Notes: generated from the letters alone by a model not told the origin. A stretch of DNA of 64,000 bases from Tubiluchus corallicola (GCA_030141605.1 JAQGDQ010000273.1:241001-305000), one strand, 5' to 3'. Positions 25,690-38,239 are shown, numbered from the stretch's first letter. Program-made: numbers and translations.

Positions 25690-28600
25690 ATCTTGTTAAA
25701 CTGCGAAGAAAAAGAAAACTTGCCACTTACACTTCAAACAAAATTAGAAAGCGTAATGCCACCACTGCTACAAAACTAACAAAGATAAGATTGCGCGAGG
25801 CAAGTTCTATTAAACGACGACCAACAAAACAGACATTTGTGAACAGGGCGAGTAATATCTTTGAACAAGAAATTCACTTTTCAAAACCTCCGTCCTTTGC
25901 AAAAAGTTTCGCAAAGCCGCAGACCAAAGAAGCAGATCTTACAAAGCCTCAATTTAATACATATAAGGAAGATTTACTAATGACTGTGGTCACCGAGACA
26001 GATTCGAGTTTAAATGTAAATCGCAGAGTCACTAGGAGCTTATCACGTAAACAACAGTCACAAAACAATGTCATCATTCAGGAGAACCATTCACAACATA
26101 TTTTGTCTAATCAAAGTTGTGCGGTGAACAAATCTTCTCAATCTGTTACTAAACTACCAATGAGTAAAGCCTTAAAGATCTTACCTATATCCCAAGAAGC
26201 AAAGCATCCAACTGATCCGAAGTCGTCAAAAATCAAAAATCGTGGAAGCCAAAGAGCAGCAAGCAAAAACACATCAACCAAGGTAAAACAAGGGAGAACC
26301 AGATCTACGCTAACCAGTGGAACCACTCCGTTTTATATAAGTGCTTTCAATGATTTTGGCCAGGAAAGCATTTCTCCGTTAGTTTTTAATTCAAGAGCTT
26401 GGGTTTCTCAAAAGAGTTCCAAATGTCGTTCAGCTAGAAAACTGTATAAATCACCTTCCTCACCAGTGGTTGTTACTTCTAGTGACCAAGATGATGATGT
26501 TAAATCAATATGTGAACTAAACAATGCGAATATCAAGAAAAAACATTTTGGTGGAAAGAGTGTCAAAGGTTCACCTGCGTATAGCAGCAAAAATACAAAA
26601 CAAGAGATTGAGAAGCCCCCTATGTTCCCAAAATCATCAGCTGGGCATGCTTGTCATTTCCATCATTCGCGGAAAGGAATACCCGATTCAGCCGATGGCG
26701 GTGTCGGTACTCAGATGATCGCTAACAAAATTGACGAAGGAAATGTGACATGTCAAACAACCCTAGGTTTGACAGATGCCTCTGTAACATCAATAAATTC
26801 CATGATCTCCATGACAGTGTCTGACGGGAAAAGTTGGCAGGAAGTTGAAGCTGACGAACCACACCAGCTCAGCATTTCAGAAACAGTTGATGCTAAAGAT
26901 GTGACATGTTGTAACTGTAACAACATTTCTATATCTAGTCATCATACTCACGAAGTTGAGGCACAACTTCAAGAATCACTTGTTCAGGTTAGTGTTTCAG
27001 AAACGGATAACGTTAAAACTTTTACCAATAGTAGGAACGATTCTATTTGTATTTCTTCTCCTTGGATGCAAGAATTTGAAGCTGATTCCCTGGAAGTAGA
27101 TAGATCTGCAAAGTTGCTAACATATCAGCAACTTGCAAAACAAAATCCGTTTCTACCTTACCGTCCTTGTGAAGGAGAATGCGTTTCGGTGGTTGTTAAT
27201 GGCAGGCTTCACAAGTGTATTGTCTCCCAGTGCTTTCCTGAAGGAGCCTTTCTGTGCAACTTCGACGGGTGCAAAACAGATGAATTTTTTCAGTACCTTG
27301 TAACTCCTGAGAAGTCACTCCCAGAATTCAGGCTACACAATGCTGTAGTTGACACCAAAAATAATGAAACTGCATTTAACGTTGATACTTGCAAGTCTGA
27401 AAAATCGGTGGAGTATTGTAAAAATTATAGTTTAGCTTGGGCGAGTGAAAATATATGTTGTGCCCCACAGTTATCACCTGTAACTTCCTCTGGTGAGTTA
27501 ACTCAGCAAATGAACAGCTGTGTTGAAGATAGTTCACTTGTAGATTTCTTGAAAATTCTTGACTGTAATGAATGTTTTAGTGTTGACAAAAGTAGCAGTC
27601 ACAACGCAGTCAGTGCCAAAGGAGCTAATGGCTCTGAGTCAGCAACATCAGGTGAATACTTGCAAAGACGTGCAGATGATGCTGCAGCAGAACACTCCAC
27701 CTCTAGCGTAAGTAGTAATAGTACTACGAACTGTTCAGAAGATCTTTCAGTATTACAACCATTTGAAGAAACATACTGCAACAACAGCGAGTTGAAAAAA
27801 ACTGAAGCAGATATTGTGGTGCACAGTGAAAAGAAGTCATTAGAATGTGACACTTCAAAAGAAATGGAACAGATTAGTGATGAACCGTTCGTTATGATTT
27901 ATAATGAAAACTCTATCAACAATGTGAAGACAGTTGAAAACAAACAAAATTTGTCTCGTGAGTTGGAAGAGTTTAACTTTCAACAGCTAGATGGTGGTGA
28001 GATTTTCTTTAAGCTTCCCCAGAAGAAAACAAAGAAAGAATTTGTTATGTATGAGCCATCCAGTATAAATGGAACCATGACAAACAATTTACCAAAATGC
28101 AGTGTCAAAGAGATTTCTCTTTTGGATGGGCAAACAATGCCTTTTTCTGGTATGTCATTGGAAGTTAAGTTACCAACTGTGGTTGTTAATGAAAGTGCAA
28201 GAAAATGTCTTGCATCTTCATCCAGAAGGCATGGCTGTGAAACAAAAGACTCGCTGTGTAGTCCACTACCTACTCCATGTTTCACTAGCACGCCTGATAA
28301 TGATCGACATATACTGAAGCTTAGCAGTGCAGAGAGTTGTGAAAGTGAATCTAAAACTGCTGAAAAGCAATCACTTGTTTTTTATGACAGTGGAGCCAAT
28401 CACTCACACGCAAACAAAGACTTTGGAAGTAGGTCTCCAACAGCCACTCGCCATGTTACAAATTTTAATTCTTGCTCTGGCATGTGTTTAAATGAACACA
28501 TTTCACCCATGACCAGTAGTAATTCGTTGGATATAAATCAGACCACAAGTAACTCTTATATAAATAAATGTGCCATAGAACAGTCGTTTCATTCAGTTAT

Positions 28601-31585
28601 GGACATTGTTAATATCGAAAGCCCAGACATCACTACTAATTTTGCTGTTAGCGCTACTGACTCGAATATTTTTACCAACAAACGTAAAGGCAGTGATAGT
28701 GTCTCTTCTGAAACTGCTAAAGACTTTTTAGATTGTTTATCCAACTCAACCACATGCAGTTTGATAGATGAGTCACTGTTCTTTGATGATCAGTGCATTT
28801 TTATGAAACACGGTAGTACTGAAGCTCTAGCAAAACAAGTGGTTGTGACTGCCAAAAATGGGGCTAAAAATGTTGAGAAACAGGTTGCCCAAATGGTGGA
28901 TGACATTGTACAACAAGTGGATGTCAGTAATGATGAACGATTAGGAAGTATGATAAATCAAATGGAAAATTCCACAATAATGAACAAAGTACCTGATGCA
29001 GCACCAGTTTATACTGATGAAAATAACATTTTCGAAAATGCACCAATACATTTTAATCAAACAGACGATATTTTTATTTGCGAACAGAGTAATGGAGACA
29101 ACAACTTGGCAAGTAAAAGTGAGTCAACATTGCGCAAGACTGCTTTTAGTACAACTCAGAAATCTGATTCAGGCTTTTTTGCAATTGGTAATAAATGTCA
29201 AACGTGTAAGCAACAAATGTTCAGTTTAGAAAGCAGAGGTTTTCCTAGAGACACAAATGAGCTGTCCCAAAATGTACAAGTACTTTGTAGTGCATCTTTG
29301 CAGAATTTAAGACAAATTAATAGAAAGGGTATAAGACAAGCTAAGCTCAAAGAAGTTCAAATGCACGATGCATGTGCATCTTCAAGTTGCATTCATATTG
29401 ATAATGAGCAAGCGTCAGTACCATTGTACAGTGGCACAGGAACTACCAATTTAAGGAAAATATACGATGAAAAGAACGAGAAACCACCACCTGCATTTGG
29501 ATTCAGTAGTATGTGTGAGGATTATGATCTAAATAGAATAATTCAAAATGATACTGGCATTGCCCTTAAAAAACCAGACAGTTCCAAACACGTTCTCGTT
29601 GATGCAATGTCAGGAAACTCTGGGAATATTGATAAAAGTGAAGCACGACGACTTTCACACCCTTCTGATACTATTATTGATGGTATTCCAACCTTAGAAA
29701 CTATTGAATCTGAAGAAAGGTCAACCTTGATGTCTAAAATGGCAAGCTCTTTAGAAGTAGATGAAGAAAAGGAGAACATGCCTGTTGAACGTAAGTCGAA
29801 TTACAATACAAATCAGTCAGCAATACCAGAAGAATGTCCTCATGCATTTGCGAGAAACGATGATAAAAAGGATGGTGCTGACAACCTTTGTAAATTTTTA
29901 CCCAACAGGGAGCTGCGAAGTCTGTTAACTGGTGGTGGGGAAAGTCTGTTTTCAATAATAAATTCCCCAAGGCGACTGACGAGGCAGAAGAAGCTATCTG
30001 GTGTTTCTCGAAAACTTGACGACTATGGTTGTTTACCTACATTGAAGTCTGGGAACAGTCCTTCGGCCAGGAATAAAAGAATACGTGACGTCACTGTTCA
30101 ACTTGTTGACTGTTACAGTTCATCCGAAAGTTCTCATGGCTTCTCTCCAGAAAGACCTCAGCGAAATTTTAATAAGTACTTTGGCAGCTCTGAAGGTTTG
30201 ACAGATTGTACTGAATGCATGCAAAATGTTAAAACTCAGTCTGCCCCGAACCCATCTTCATCGCTTGTATCTCCTGGTATTGGTACAAAACGAAAAACTT
30301 TCCATGGGAGAAACCTAAACTGGCCTACAGCAAAACGGGCAAAGCTTGTCAGCGAGCTGAACACAGAAAATGAGCAATATCTTATTGGTAAGAAACAAGT
30401 CCATTCTTCTGGTTACGAATGCCCATCTCCGAAAAAGAGAAGATCAGCTGAACGTCATCTAGGAAAACTCGAGCAACAGCCATCATCTCTTTGTCCAGTA
30501 AGTTCAGCATTTAATAAATACATTTATTTTATTAGCAGTGAATTTTTTCTAAAGAGTATGGGGAATTTTGTTTATGAATGATTGTTTATCACTCAAATTT
30601 GTTTATTTTTATTTGTGCAGGAAATTATCATCTCTACTATTTTCTTCTGCAGGCATCTGTAGCTCTTGGTTCACTTGTGTGGGCGAAGCTTGGTTTTTAT
30701 CCTTGGTGGCCGGCAATGATCATCAGTCATATGGACTGTGGACAGAACAGCACTTCATCTACAGCTTCTTGGGTATTCTGGTTTGGTGACCATAAAGTAT
30801 CTGAGGTATGTATGTGAAACATGTTTAAGCTAACTGTTTATTTGCTAATTTTTAAATGCAGGTAGTAATTTTTGCAATCTCGGCGGTGTATCAATTGTTA
30901 AGAAATAGTCCTAGCTGCAAATTTCCTGTTCTAGCCACTGCAAATTTGCTGTTCTTACCATTCGTATGGGAAAATATGATATCAAGTACCTGTTTAATTT
31001 GCGAGTTTAGTAAACACTTGCAGTGAATTTAGGTCCTAGCATGGAGCTCAATGTCTCTAAATAAACGCAGTTGTCATATCGATATTTACTTTATGAAGAG
31101 AAATTTGGAGTGACTTCACAGTATTTTACTATGTGTACTCGTTTTGGGACAAACTTTGAAAACTTATTCACTGAATATTTAATAATGTAGTACATGTAAC
31201 TATAGTAATTAATTGCTGCTTATTTTTTATGGGTATAGCCTGCATTTAAAGAATTCTAGGAAGTTGAAATACTATAAGTTTTTATTTTGTTTATATATTG
31301 TGTTTGCTTATAATGTTGTGATGTATATCTGGATATAGAGAGAACGGAAAAAAGATAAGTTTTATTCTATTGCAGATAATAATAATTGTCCAGTTGGAGC
31401 TTTCAAATTATATTGCGCTTTGTAACTTTGATTAACAGTGTTTGTCAATTAGCTAACACAAACAAATTTGTGTAATTTAGTTACCTCATTGGAGACTGGC
31501 AGATTTTGTAAAAGAATTCTCAAGTTTGCTGTGCAGAGCAACATACAAAAAGATGTATCAGCTGGCTCTAGAAGAAATCTTACTG
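25686..31585 (+). CDS. DNMT3: DNMT3-type DNA methyltransferase, N-terminal region and PWWP domain (gene interrupted)
   Basis: Three plus-strand exons, all joined in phase 0: 25686-30497 (1604 residues), 30653-30805 and 31481-31585. The first exon is serine/asparagine-rich and mostly disordered, starting very basic (MNLVKLRRKRK), with nuclear-localisation-like clusters (SPKKRRS, KRAK), a KEN box at 1362-1364 (EEKENMP), and a possibly folded patch near 480-560. The next two exons encode a PWWP domain: SLVWAKLGFYPWWPAMI, WVFWFGDHKVSE, then LADFVKEFSSLLCRATYKKM and ALEEILL. The WVxWFGDxKxSE strand and the C-terminal helices are DNMT3-like rather than MSH6- or NSD-like. PWWP binds methylated H3K36. 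In-frame stops precede the ATG, so it is the likely start. The following exons are on the opposite strand (32826-34513), and no catalytic domain lies in the window, so as assembled the gene is broken. Confidence 0.88.
30806..31480 (+). other. DNMT3 intron within the PWWP domain
   Basis: Intron from donor GAG/GTATGT to acceptor TGTAATTTAG. An open stretch after the AG at about 30862 reads no known motif. The outer edge of the left inverted-repeat arm falls at about 31397, so the acceptor and the following exon lie inside the arm. Confidence 0.7.
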
Positions 31586-32790
31586 GTATAGCACCTTGTT
31601 AATGACAGTTCAATGTTAAATTTACATTCTTGTATACATAAGCTTTGGCTGTGCTGCTTAAATTAGTGCTAATGTAGTTCACATCATAAATAGATCAGCT
31701 GTTGAGTTGTTTATGTAACTTAATGCATAAGAAAGCACTCTTCAGAAATAAAGATCAACAAATTCAGTTTGCAGTTTTATATCACTTGCATGCTGTCTTA
31801 CTGCATGCACAGCTTGCATTAACAATAACACTGCATAAAACATGTAAATTTAAACTCCCGCGATGACCGTTAGATGCAGGCATTCTAATGGTAACAAATT
31901 TTAAAACAAGTTTAGATGACACTGCATAAATCAGAGCAGTCGTGGCACACTCTTCTCTATCTAAATAATCGTTTAAATTACTTTGTATTGTCAATAAAAT
32001 CAATAATGCGTTTTTGGTGAATCAATGGTGCACACTGGGATGGCATTGCAGTGCCCTATATTTTACTAGGTGACACGAATATTTTAAATTTTTAAGAATT
32101 TTGTTTTACAAATACATACGCCTTTCAAACAGCTAAGCGCAATGCTATTTATGTGACTTTGTATAGTAAGTTTTTAGGATATAATTTAAAATTTCCTTTT
32201 CTTTCCCTTTAACAAAATGGTAAAAGTTAGTGATGACTAGTTATGTGTTATTGTAGATTTCGCTTTTGTGTGCACATGCTGTGACACACTGTAAATCGGA
32301 ATAAGGCACTCAGCATCAAGCCCTAGCACTAATTTTGAATGCTTGTGGCATGACTGGAACTTTGCTCATTATCAGAGATAATGCTTTAAGATGAGAAACT
32401 GAATCAGTACTGGTGTCTTAATCACATTTAGATGTGTATTGCCTTACTCAACAAGAGGAAGCATAGCTGGAAGCAGTGTTAAGGCCCATTTTTACTAGCG
32501 TTTTTCTCACTGCCTTTAACGTGGCATTTTTAACGCTCAGTGAAAATGAATATCGCTTTTTAGAATGCTTCAGTGTTTTCACTAGCAGCTTGTTTGCTGA
32601 GTTTTTAGATGTCGCTGTGTGAGAGTTTTGTGTACGGTTGTACACAGGTATACCATATACTTACTTTTTAATTCATTGATAAATAATACATTGCATATAG
32701 CCGTGTCTCTTTTTTTTCCCACTCAAATGTCTTGTTTTTCTTGGCATATTGATTCAACAATTTGCAATATACACACGTCTTCACATCAAA
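31397..32790 (+). repeat. Left arm of ~1.4-kb inverted repeat
   Basis: The sequence from AGCTTTCAAATT (31397) to about CTTCACATCAAA (32790) matches the reverse complement of 35138-36531 almost throughout, with scattered substitutions and small indels. The arm contains the second PWWP exon of DNMT3, flanking intron, and a GCGTTTTT-rich repeat element near 32480-32640. Long open frames in it are mirrored in the other arm. Outside both ends the two flanks are unrelated. Confidence 0.93.
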
Positions 32791-32825
32791 CTACAGAACT
32801 GTTTTGAAAAAAAGGAGCTACTTAC

Positions 32826-34513
32826 ACGGCACTCCTTGCACACTCCACCTTGGAAAAGTGGATGCTGGCCAATGACAACGTTCTTTTGAAGACAACAGCC
32901 AATACAAACATCTGAAAAATATAAGCAGAATATATGCTAAGAATCTGAGTTAGTGAAAATACTTTTAGAAAATATTGAGATGCATGCTTTTAACAATGCT
33001 GTAATGTAAACGGCCAAATTACATAAAGATGATTTTAATGAAATACTGCTGATTGTTTCCAGATAAATACACTTTACTTCGAATTTGAGTTCAGTTAAAC
33101 AGTAAAAAGTTAACCCAGGTTCTCAAAACCAACTTTACATGTTTTGTTAAAAATTCTGAAAAAAATCTCGTGCATCAGCTATATTTGCCTTAACAATTTT
33201 TGTCAGTTATCCATTTTCAGACAAATTCTGAAAAAAGTACATGTATAACGGCGTTCAGTGTTTCTTGGAATAACTAATTTAGAAAAACCCCTTCTCACTT
33301 TATAAATTCATTGAGGAGATGGTACAGAATTGCCAAAATCTACTTCAGTTTAAATAACGTACCTTCAATACTGTACGTTCTTTTTCTGATTTTGTCCAGA
33401 AGAGCCAAATCATTGTCGTCTAAACAACAGCCCTTTAGTGGATGACAGGTCTTGCTGCACTGAGATTGTGATATCCTTTCCTTCAGCAAATCTAGATGTT
33501 GCCGAATGGAATCAGGAATGGGAGCATCTGTAACATAATGGTTTCCATAGCAAGAACTTAGTAATTAGGTTATATGCTATAAATATCAGATAATCACATA
33601 TTACTTTACTATTTGCAATTTGCAATTCTTGTGGAAATAAAACAAAGTTCTTCTTAGACACAAAAAATGGAAAGCAATTTAATTTTGACATTTTCCATTT
33701 ATTTCTTGAATTAAACAAGACATTTACAAAATGGCAAAATGCAAACATTTCATGGCTGTGATGTTCCTAAGTGTAATACACATGCAATGCACAGTGATTG
33801 GCAAAAGAGAATTGTAAAGAACTGAATAGAGCATCTGTAAAGGATTTTTTTACATGAAGTGTAGTGGTAAGGGGCTACAAAAATAGTAAAGCATATGTCC
33901 AGAGAAACAGAATTCACAGATATAACTAATTTGTTAGTGATAGGAAGTATCCATTAATGCTCCAGAATTGCGCGAGTAGTAGTTTTCCGTGAAACAATTT
34001 TCTGGTAAAGAGTTCCACACGTAAACTGTCCAAGGGAGAAAAGAGGATTTGTAAGCAGCTGTTCTGCATCTAGGAATGTCCAAGGAAAGCCTATGAAACT
34101 GGTGGCAATAGGAACCAATGAAGAGAAGTCCTGGAACAAAAGTAGCGATAAAGGAAGCTTAATGAGTCAAAGTTCCGCAGCTAACTAGCTAAGATGTGAA
34201 GAAAAAAATGAAAGAAGTTTCACGATAGAAACTAAAATCCACTGCTAAAAGTGCTGTGGCAATAATAATTTTCTTATTCATTAACTGAAGAAGAGGCACT
34301 GAATGATGTATGATGGTACAGTTTTCTTACTGGACTGTTAATTTTATTATCCATTACCTTAAATAAGGGTTAAAATCTAGCCAAGAAAAGGCCATGTATA
34401 AGCTTACCACTGTTAGGATTGAACACAGAAGGGGCCAGTCCACCAAAACCGTTGTCTGCCCAAACATCAAGGAGTGGTGGATTGTAGTCTAAACGAGCTC
34501 TGCGGCAGCATTC
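32826..34513 (-). CDS. DNMT3: DNMT3 exons on the opposite strand: pre-ADD linker and first half of ADD domain
   Basis: Three minus-strand exons join in phase: 34513-34408 (acceptor TTGTAG; ECCRRARLDYNPPLLDVWAD then NGFGGLAPSVFNPN), 33527-33363 (acceptor TTACAG; DAPIPDSIRQHLDLLKE ... LLDKIRKRTYSIE) and 32911-32826 (acceptor TTTCAG; DVCIGCCLQKNVVIGQHPLF then QGGVCKECR, donor GTAAGT). The last matches the start of DNMT3 ADD zinc domains (IEDICISCG...HPLF.GG.C..C), and the first matches the WA..GF...GL.P linker after PWWP. They would directly continue the plus-strand PWWP exon (LEEILL/ECCRRARL, phase 0) if this segment were flipped. The segment lies exactly between the inverted-repeat arms. The rest of ADD (next exon phase 0) and the methyltransferase domain were not found on either strand. 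Confidence 0.88.
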
Positions 34514-34683
34514 CTACAACAATAGTTACATCTAGTCAATCGAGTACCAGTTTTTAAAAAAGGCTAAAAGCAAGGTAAACAGTCGAGTTGACACAGCATG
34601 TACTTGGCTAAAAAGTCAAGCAGAATTGAATCTGGTTAGTAAATGGATAGCTGGAAAAGTTGTTACTAGACAGTGTCAACAGT

Positions 34684-35000
34684 TAAGGCCTGTTCTGACT
34701 AGCGTTTTTAGCGCTATTGGCAAAATCGCTGCAAACAGGCTCGTTAAAACGTCTAGCGCTACAGCGAGAAAAAAGCTCTTGCAAAAAATGCTGGCAAAGA
34801 AACGCTGTAATGCTGCAGCATTAAAAACGCGAGTGAAAACATTAATTGCAGCAAGAAGCGATATTGCTTTTCAAACGCCACAAAAACGCTCGTGAAAACG
34901 GCTATCACTGCAGTGAGAAAAGAGCTTTTGCATGTTAGAGTTTTTTCTAGCTATGCCACAAAAGCACCTATGAAAATGGCTAACGCAGCATTTTTGCCAC
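34684..35000. repeat. GCGTTTTT-rich short interspersed element
   Basis: The segment begins GGCCTGTTCTGACTAGCGTT and is full of AAAACGC / GCGTTTT motifs in both orientations with GAAAAxxGCT blocks. A related, diverged piece (GGCCCATTTTTACTAGCGTT) lies at 32480-32640 and, mirrored, at 35290-35470 in the inverted-repeat arms. It is probably a MITE-like element; its ends and target duplication are unclear. The 89-codon open frame here is a by-product of the repeat. Confidence 0.5.
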
Positions 35001-35137
35001 AGGTTGCATAATGCGCGTGTCATTGAACAATGCTGTATACTGGTGTAGACTACACACACTACGTTGTCTAGTAAATAATTTCTCTGCTTTAGTCTAGATT
35101 AGTACAAGCTTCATTGCATAATGTGTTGATGATTTGC

Positions 35138-36531
35138 TTTTGATGTGAAGACATGTTTGTACATTGCAAATTGTTGAATCAATATGCCAAGAAAAACAAG
35201 ACATTTGAGTGGGAAAAAAAAGAGACACGGCTATATGCAATGTATTATTTATCAATGAATTAAAAAGTAAGTATATGGTATACCTGTGTACAACCGTACA
35301 CAAAACTCTCACACAGCGACATCTAAAAACTTCAGCAAACAAGCTGCTAGTGAAAACACTGAAGCGTTCTAAAAAGCGATATTTATTTTCACTGAGCGTT
35401 AAAAATGCCACGTTAAAGGCAGCGAGAAAAACGGTAGTAAAAATGGGCCTTTACACTGCTTCCAGCTATGCTTCCTCTCGTCGAGTAAGGCAACACACAT
35501 CTAAATGTTATTAAGACACCAGTACTGATTCAATTTCTCATCTTAAAGGATTATCTCTGATAATGAGCAAAGTTCCAGTTATGCCACAAGCATTCAAAAT
35601 TAGTGCTAGGGCTTGATGCTGAGTGCCTTATTCCGATTTACAGTGTGTCACAGCATGTGCACACAAAAGCGAAATCTACAATAACACATAACTAGTCATC
35701 ACTAACTTTTACCATTTTGTTAAAGGGAAAGAAAAGGAAATTTTAAATTATATCCTAAAAACTTACTATACAAAGTCACATAAATAGCATTGCGCTTAGC
35801 TGTTTGAAAGGCGTATGTATTTGTAAAACAAAATTCTTAAAAATTTAAAATATTCGTGTCACCTAGTAAAATATAGGGCACTGCATTGCCATCCCAGTGT
35901 ACACCATTGATTCGCCAAAAATGCATTATTGATTTTATTGACAATACAAAGTAATTTAAACGATTATTTAGATAGAGAAGAGTGTGCCACGACTGCTCTG
36001 ATTTATGCAGTGTCATCTAAACTTGTTTTAAAATTTGTTACCATTAGAATGCCTGCATCTAACGGTCATCGCGGGAGTTTAAATTTACATGTTTTATGCA
36101 GTGTTATTGTTAATGCAAGCTTTGCATGCAGTAAGACAGCATGCAAGTGATATAAAACTGCAAACTGAATTTGTTGATCTTTATTTCTGAAGAGTGCTTT
36201 CTTATGCATTAAGTTACATAAACAACTCAACAGCTGATCTATTTATGATGTGAACTACATTAGCACTAATTTAAGCAGCACAGCCAAAGCTTATGTATAC
36301 AAGAATGTAAATTTAACATTGAACTGTCATTAACAAGGTGCTATACCAGTAAGATTTCTTCTAGAGCCAGCTGATACATCTTTTTGTATGTTGCTCTGCA
36401 CAGCAAACTTGAGAATTCTTTTACAAAATCTGCCAGTCTCCAATGAGGTAACTAAATTACACAAATTTGTTTGTGTTAGCTAATTGACAAACACTGTCAA
36501 AGTTACAAAGTGCAATACAATTTGAAAGCTT
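35138..36531 (-). repeat. Right arm of ~1.4-kb inverted repeat
   Basis: Reverse-complement copy of 31397-32790 (see left arm). It carries the mirrored DNMT3 PWWP exon at 36347-36451 and mirrored chance frames. Similarity stops at about 36531, where the outer flank becomes unrelated to the left flank. Confidence 0.93.
36347..36451 (-). pseudogene. Second copy of DNMT3 PWWP C-terminal exon
   Basis: The reverse complement of this interval appears identical to the exon at 31481-31585, including the acceptor (AATTTAG) and donor (CTG/GTATAG). It lies on the minus strand in phase with the minus-strand exons at 34513-32826. No PWWP first-half exon lies upstream of it on the minus strand, so it is either a duplicated orphan exon or part of an alternative haplotype structure. 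Confidence 0.75.
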
Positions 36532-36533
36532 CA

Positions 36534-37839
36534 AACCAGAAGCTTTTCTGCATATGCTGTATACAGTTATTCAACTCCTCTGTATATTAAAAATTTGAAA
36601 AAAATTCCCTTGTGTGTTTTATTCTGAAGCAAGAGAAATAAACAAACCACAACACACTATTAGCGTTGATTATTGTATTAACAATTTATGAACTTCATAC
36701 TCCTTAAGGACAAAAGGACAAAATATAAAATAATGACGTTTACGATAATGATGATGACGATGATAATGATGATGATGATAGTGATAACGATGTTAAGCCT
36801 CAAAGAGGGGAGATTTCTCCAATGGAAAAAATGGTTTAACTTGCGGTTTCCAGACTAAATAATTTGTCTACAAAGCTTTTCCTGCACCCAAAACACTTAA
36901 AAGGCTTTTATTGAACAGTTGACTAGAACACTTTAAACAATAACTTTCAGTGATCATGACTTTGTTAAGCTTAGACTCTGTTGTGCAAACTATGATAACT
37001 TTCACTCAAGTCTTACAGTGATAAATTACAGTGAAAAAAACAATAAGACTTTTCAACTGTTTATTCTACCACTTTTAATAGCTGGAAAACAATAATGATA
37101 TTTTATTGTTTTTATACAAAAATAACAATAGTAATTTACCGCCATGATGTTCGTGACAATAATAGTAAAAAAACTGAAAATCATTTAAATTTCGATATGT
37201 AGTCTTTATTACTTAAGCATAATAAAAGGGTAAGCAATATAAAAATATTACCTTTGGAATGCTCCACGTGTGGAAAAATTGGCTTAATTCCACACCGGAC
37301 ATAATATTGTTCTTATAAATTATAAACAATGTTACTTTCATAAGAAATAACTAAGTTTACAAGTAAACAACTATTAAATAATTTTTGTGAGTTTAGCCTT
37401 TCTTAGAACAGCATTCAACAGTGCCCTTAAACAAGAGCCCCTTATCTCAAATAGAAGTCTTCAAAAAAGGAGCTCTTTATCTCAAAAGAGGACACAAACA
37501 GGGCCATTTTTGTAAACTTCAGACTCCCAGACCTCCTTTTTTAAAGTTGAAATTTTGTTTAATGTCAATGCTAGATGTTAAAATTTTAAACTGATTTTTC
37601 ACTTTACATATTTTATGAAAATGTTTTAGTTGAATGTTGAGGGACCTAGACTGCTGCCTATGCTAGCCTATTGCATAACCCAGCCCTGTTTGTGGCCTAA
37701 TCAGAATATGGCTCAGAAACCAAAATATCTTTTTACGACGAGCTACTGAACTGGCAGTGGTGTTCTCAGTCTAAAAGGACAATAACTACGATCAATTTGG
37801 CAAATTAAATGTAGATCGAGTATCGAAGCCTCGGTGTAA
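36534..37839. other. No gene recognised
   Basis: AT-rich sequence with a GATGAT/GATAAT microsatellite at about 36741-36795. I looked for the missing DNMT3 exons (rest of ADD, methyltransferase motifs) and saw none. Confidence 0.5.
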
Positions 37840-38239
37840 TAGGGGTGCGCATTCTCTACCAGAAAGCGAATTCGAATCAAATCAAATGTGTGACTTTCAA
37901 ATACGAATCAAACCGAATTTCACTACTTCGAATCCGAACAGAATTGAGTTTGAAAGATTTACGAACAAGTTTTTAAACCAGTAGCAAAAAGTAGTCTTAC
38001 AAAGATCATGTATATTACTTGGTTTTATTCTGCAGTAAAAGCACTATTAGATCGTTACAAATTTTGCACAGAAACTGCAGCTAAATTGCACGAATTGCAT
38101 GGTGTTTCAAACATTTTAATGATAAAGAATGTATGTGGCTGAAGTGCTGAATTATTCAAATCTATAATTTTAGATTTGAATCGAATTCGGATTTAAAAAC
38201 TTATTCACATTTGATTTGAACGTTCGATGCTCACCCCTA
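37840..38239. mobile_element. hAT-like MITE, 400 bp
   Basis: The ends are TAGGGGTGCGCATT and, inverted, ATGCTCACCCCTA: short imperfect terminal inverted repeats of the hAT type. The flanks CGGTGTAA (37832-37839) and CTGTATAA (38240-38247) match at 6 of 8 bases, as expected for an aged 8-bp target duplication. The interior has inverted GAATTCGAATC / GAATCGAATTC blocks and no coding capacity. Confidence 0.72.

Noticed and set aside
30653-30805. PWWP assigned to MSH6 or NSD-type proteins
   Set aside because: WVFWFGDHKVSE and the following linker and ADD exons match the DNMT3 layout, not MSH6 or NSD.
34626-34895. 89-codon Ala/Lys-rich frame
   Set aside because: It comes from a repeat full of AAAACGC/GCGTTTT units with no coding signature.
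31782-36150. Matching 73-codon frames at 31782-32003 (minus) and 35929-36150 (plus), suggesting a duplicated gene
   Set aside because: They are the same non-coding intron sequence mirrored in the two inverted-repeat arms. They lack known motifs and are outweighed by the DNMT3 exon found in the same arms.
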